The notes under the pieces are model-generated. The model did no database searches. It saw only the letters and a list, made by a program, of their open reading frames with translations, and was not told the DNA's origin. A stretch of 10,000 nucleotides of DNA. Origin: Actinidia chinensis. Its lineage: Eukaryota > Streptophyta > Magnoliopsida > Ericales > Actinidiaceae. The translations under genes were made by a program, and so were the position numbers. The DNA lies in contig CM018900.1 of NCBI GenBank assembly GCA_009663005.1, forward strand, positions 11,309,109-11,319,108. Reading direction: 5' to 3'. Shown in pieces: positions 7,621 to 10,000 of the stretch (its first letter is position 1; every line of letters starts with the position of its first letter).

Positions 7621-7872
7621 ACAAGCTTTCAAGATTTGCCAAAAAACCTCAGCGAACAGTAAGATAGTCCAAATCTTATTTATTGGACCGTTGTTGTGGA
7701 TGTGCATAGTAATGTTTGTACTCACCATTAATAGCTTTCGCAGTTGTTCTTTGACGACAGGCATCCGTAATTTACAGACCGGGAAGGGGCATGGGACTCC
7801 ACACAAATCTGGGTAAGTTGGTGATAAGCGTGATGGTTCACGTTCTAAACTCATTGCAGACTGAGTACTCAT
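7543..7872 (-). CDS. 109-codon minus-strand frame overlapping an 86-codon plus frame, uncertain
   Basis: The minus-strand frame begins MSTQSAMSLEREPSRLSPTY and includes DLCGVPCPFPVCKL and a hydrophobic IWTILLFAEVFWQIL. The plus strand is also open across 7556-7816, starting MCEEPKYFRRTSSCLPTLIC and containing a hydrophobic segment ILFIGPLLWMCIVMFVLTI. Overlapping open frames of this kind usually mean at most one is real. The minus one is the longest frame in the right half of the window, but I see no splice context or family match that favours it. Confidence 0.22.
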   Translation of the reverse strand: MSTQSAMSLEREPSRLSPTYPDLCGVPCPFPVCKLRMPVVKEQLRKLLMVSTNITMHIHNNGPINKIWTILLFAEVFWQILKACSRHINVGRQLEVLRKYFGSSHKISP

Positions 7873-7908
7873 TACTTAAAATGTTGTTCCTGTATTGACT
7901 GGCTATAA

Positions 7909-8228
7909 CGTACGATTTTTGTTGGTTTGGATTTAGTGGGCCTCTCGCACCGAACAAAAGATGTGGATTATGCATTGGAGAGCATCCACAACATGAGGGA
8001 AGCGTTTGCCGGAGCTTTGGGAAAGCCATTGAATGAGTGGAAGAAGTCCACTACTCGGAAATGGTTGACGATGGGAGACACCAGTGCGAGCTTAGCTTTG
8101 TAATCCTTGTGGTGGAGAGGGATAATCAACCCCTGTTTGTGTTTGGTTTTAAAAGAAGGTGTGATCAGTACACGCCTATGGATATAATAAAAAGAGAGGG
8201 TGAGTTTCTTTGTTTAAAGAAGGTTTGA
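7909..8228 (+). pseudogene. Coding-like block, three overlapping plus frames, one Cys/His-rich
   Basis: Frame one (7909-8103) reads FVGLDLVGLSHRTKDVDYAL, ESIHNMREAFAGALGKPLNE and stops. Frame two, after an acceptor-like TTTGGATTTAG at 7934, reads SGPLAPNKRCGLCIGEHPQH, EGSVCRSF; the pattern C-x2-C-x6-H-x4-C recalls, but does not match, the C-x2-C-x4-H-x4-C zinc knuckle of transposases and retroelement proteins. Frame three (8037-8228) reads MEEVHYSEMVDDGRHQCE, LSFVILVVERDNQPLFVFGF and ends at 8228. All are GC-richer than their surroundings. A frameshifted exon or transposon fragment is likely; which frame was real is undecided. Confidence 0.3.
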
Positions 8229-8279
8229 ATCTAATGTACACGATTGGATATAATAAAAGAAGAGGGGGAGTTTATTTTG
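8168..8279 (+). repeat. Imperfect direct duplication of about 40 bp
   Basis: GTACACG, two to four variable bases, then GGATATAATAAAA, then GAG(A/G)GGG-GAGTTT occurs at 8168-8207 and again at about 8236-8273, offset by 67 bases. The two copies differ by a few substitutions and a two-base gap. The first copy overlaps the 3' end of the coding-like block; the second lies just beyond its stop. Confidence 0.6.
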
Positions 8280-8662
8280 ATTTTTTTTTTCACTACACCC
8301 AATGACTTAAGTATTTCTCACAACTACACATCTACTTTATTTTTGAACACTTAGACCCCTGAACTTTCGAATAAAGTGAGAACGGTGATGGGTTAAGAGA
8401 AGAGTTGGTAAAAAGACACAAAACCCCACTCAAGTATATCTGAACCATCTTTTTCAAATGCCAACTTATTTCTGATCTGAGAGAGAGAGAGATCCGGGGG
8501 CATTGGAAAACAATCATCTGCATAATGCAATTAGGAGAAAGTATAATACAAAAAGGAGGATGCACGGCTTTGTCAAATAGGCCTGCAGAGTTGGAAAATA
8601 CCATATGAAAAAAATTTTCTCCATAGAATCAATAGTACCAGCTTAAAGCTGTAAAATACTAT
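8280..8662. other. Unassigned; contains a (GA)7 microsatellite
   Basis: (GA)7 lies at 8479-8492. ACACTTAGACCCCTGAACTTTC at 8348-8369 resembles a motif often seen in repetitive plant intergenic DNA. A 90-codon minus-strand frame (8332-8604) spans this and the microsatellite. It includes CPRISLSLRSEISWHLKK, partly derived from the GA repeat, and has no recognisable domain. I do not support it as a gene. Confidence 0.35.
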
Positions 8663-8818
8663 GGGCTTGTTTGGCCAAGATTAGGACATGGAATTAGACT
8701 GTAAATCCGGGGAAACCACATTTCTGGTGTTTCGATCAATAATTGGTGGAGAGAATACATATCAAAACAAGGATTATACTATAAATTCGTTGTTACAGTC
8801 CAGCCAATTAAAGAGGCC
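8663..8818. mobile_element. Candidate small MITE with degenerate terminal inverted repeats
   Basis: The left end GGGCTTGTTTGGCCAAG (8663-8679) and the reverse complement of the right end, AGGCCTCTTTAATTGGC, share GG(C/T)-CTTT-like termini. Inside, GACTGTAA (8697-8704) and TTACAGTC (8793-8800) are perfect inverses. Near both borders CTA occurs (8659-8661 and 8818-8820), a possible three-base target duplication. About 155 bp with no coding capacity suits a PIF/Harbinger- or hAT-type miniature element. The termini are imperfect, so this is tentative. Confidence 0.3.
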
Positions 8819-8820
8819 TA

Positions 8821-8958
8821 AAAGAAATCACGTCATAAAAACAACAACATAAAGGGTTTTGTAATTGCGCACATTCTATCAAATTAGTAGCATGAAGCGA
8901 AAATGGCTGAAAACGGAAGCTTTTAGTTCAAAGAAAAAATTACAAGAGAAACAACTAG
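8821..8958. other. Short unassigned AT-rich spacer
   Basis: No frame or motif stands out in this stretch between the candidate MITE and the hairpin. Confidence 0.4.
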
Positions 8959-8996
8959 ATTATTGATATTCGGAACCACAAAACCGAATCAATAAT
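8959..8996. repeat. Hairpin ATTATTGATATTCGG / CCGAATCAATAAT
   Basis: The left arm 8959-8973 and the right arm 8984-8996 pair along 13 bases with a two-base AT bulge, around a 10-nt loop (AACCACAAAA). No T-tract follows on the plus strand, and this is plant-like DNA, so a terminator is not implied. A relic of a small inverted-repeat element is plausible. Confidence 0.55.
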
Positions 8997-9011
8997 TATT
9001 ATTATTCGAAC

Positions 9012-9130
9012 AACCCCAATCTCCTCCCCTCCCACCCCCCACCCTTCCTATTTCATAAATCCCGGTCCCCCCTCTCAATCTCATATACCCTCAAATACTT
9101 AATTTAAATTCAAACCCCCCCCCCCCACCC
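9012..9130 (+). repeat. C-rich low-complexity tract
   Basis: C-rich blocks run from about 9012 to 9076 (CTCCTCCCCTCCCACCCCCC). An uninterrupted run of 12 C lies at 9115-9126, followed by ACCC. The complementary strand is G-rich and could in principle form quadruplex structures. Homopolymer length may be unreliable here. Confidence 0.55.
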
Positions 9131-9159
9131 AGGAATCTGAAACCACTTTATTGAAATTT

Positions 9160-9400
9160 TTGGACCGTTTGATCAAATTTTATACTTCTTTTTTTTGACG
9201 TGAGAGTATAAAAATATAAAAATTTTGATCTAATTAAAAAAAGTCAGTAAAGACCGAAAAAATAAGTTAGGTTGCATTTTTGTGTTTATAACAAGGGTTT
9301 TCTGGTTTTCTTTGTTTAGTGAAAACTTTTTATAATTAGTTGACTTTTTTTTTATATATTTTAGGACTCTCTTGTCAAAAAAACTAAAAAAGTCGAATTG
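9160..9400 (+). repeat. AT-rich dispersed repeat, copies 3 and 4
   Basis: CGTTTGATCAAATTTTATACT at 9166-9186 is the inverted counterpart of 3661-3681 (19 of 21 positions). TATAAAAATTTTGATCTAA (9215-9233) with AAAAAAAGTCAGTAAAG and GACCGAAAAAATAAG aligns with 3525-3577 of copy 1. Then GTTTAGTGAAAAC (9314-9326), TTAGTTGACTTTTTT and TAGGACTCTCTTGTCAA (9362-9378) align with copy 2. The presence of the motif in both orientations suggests the original unit carried inverted ends. Confidence 0.5.
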
Positions 9401-9627
9401 TTTTTATTAAATGGTGAAAAACCTAAGAAAGTTAAAGCATGTAAAAAAAATCCAATTTTTTTTACCAAATGAGGTTTTCATGATTTCATATGCATAATAG
9501 TAAAAAATGGAACAAAATCCTAAAAATTGGTTAAATGTGTGAGCCATTATAAATTTGGAGAAATCCCAGCGGGAGAAGAAGAGATGGTCAAATTTCTCCT
9601 ATGACCATCTTTAATAGTATGTGTTAA

Positions 9628-10000
9628 GGGGCTGTTTGGCTGGTGAATTTAGGAGGGGGATAATTTTTCCCCAAGGCGTTGGGCTGGTGGATAAGGAGGC
9701 GGATAATTTTTTTTCATGCCCACGGATAATTTTTTCTCCAGCAGGTGGAAGAGGCGGATAATTTTGGGTGGCTTAGACCTAAACTAAGTTATCCGGGAGG
9801 ATAAGGGGTGAGGGATAAGAAAAAAAATATTATAAAGAGAAACAAAATGTATATTTTTGATTTATAATATATATAATATAGAAATAAATATATTTTTTTA
9901 ATATCTAAATATTTTTATTTTGTTTCTCTCTAGATATTTTCTTTCTTATCACCACCCGATCCACCCATTCTAAAAAGTATCCAAATAAAGTTAAAAGTTA
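9628..10000 (+). mobile_element. Tourist/PIF-Harbinger-like MITE, left part, truncated by the window end
   Basis: The element begins GGGGCTGTTTGGCTGGTG at 9628 directly after TTAA, matching the G-rich GGGGCTGTTTGG-type termini and TTA/TAA target sites known for Tourist-like elements. Inside are four exact GGATAATTTT units (9658-9667, 9701-9710, 9724-9733, 9756-9765). An internal duplication places TTGGCTGGTG..GGATAATTTT at 9636-9667 and again at about 9680-9710. A TTATCC-GGGA-GGATAA hairpin lies at 9789-9804, and a long AT-rich palindrome is centred near 9882. No transposase is present. The right end is not in the window. Confidence 0.5.
9795..9970. repeat. Long imperfect palindrome inside the MITE
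   Basis: GAGAAACAAAAT (9837-9848) pairs exactly with ATTTTGTTTCTC (9917-9928). GATAAGA (9814-9820) pairs with TCTTATC (9944-9950). G-rich 9795-9813 faces C-rich 9951-9968. All share a symmetry point close to 9882. The central 9850-9915 is nearly pure A/T. The arms are about 85 bases each, with mismatches and small gaps. Confidence 0.6.

Noticed and set aside
8332..8604. 90-codon minus frame
   Set aside because: It spans a GA microsatellite and repeat-like intergenic sequence; no domain, splice context or compositional support.
1..10000. tRNA, rRNA, CRISPR array, bacterial operon or phage module
   Set aside because: No B-box-like tRNA core, no conserved rRNA stretch, no regularly spaced identical repeats with unique spacers, and no closely packed long frames.

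Overview
The window looks like plant nuclear DNA. It is AT-rich, with long A/T homopolymers, T-rich intron-like stretches, GT..AG splice-like boundaries behind pyrimidine tracts, C and G homopolymer runs, and at least one terminus of the Tourist/PIF type found in plant genomes. I see no bacterial operon, rRNA, tRNA, CRISPR array, phage module or intact large gene. No open frame exceeds about 190 codons, and no protein could be assigned to a family with confidence. The species cannot be named from the sequence alone.

Layout. About 876-1722 on the minus strand carries the best coding signal: a short C-terminal-looking exon (876-971), a hydrophilic coding-like stretch (1319-1477), and an exon-like block with strong splice signals (1588-1722). 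Together they suggest the 3' part of a multi-exon gene, or a decayed copy. The 3' UTR may run down to an AATAAA on the minus strand near 264-269. Between 2267 and 2852 both strands read open. The minus strand gives a proline-rich segment and a separate hydrophobic, membrane-like segment. The plus strand gives a degenerate C2H2 finger lookalike. Only one reading can be right.

About 2850-5230 is AT-rich and gene-poor. It holds copies of a dispersed AT-rich repeat (3454-3690 and 3727-3915) that recurs at 9160-9400, short direct repeats at 4087-4200, and a small hairpin at 4724-4770. From about 5239 a plus-strand promoter-like block (TGGGCC, a TATA-like box, a CT-rich leader) is followed by T-rich, leader-intron-like sequence. 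From 6461 to 8230 comes a patchwork of coding-like frames broken by stops and frame changes, best read as a pseudogene or a gene whose exons I cannot join.

After 8230 the window is repeats again: a 40 bp local duplication, a GA microsatellite, a candidate small MITE (8663-8818), a hairpin (8959-8996), C-rich tracts, the second group of AT-rich repeat copies, and a Tourist-like MITE starting at 9628 that contains GGATAA repeats and a long AT-rich palindrome and runs off the end. Nothing here amounts to a demonstrable new system; the most checkable points are the repeat family and the competing gene models at 876-2852.
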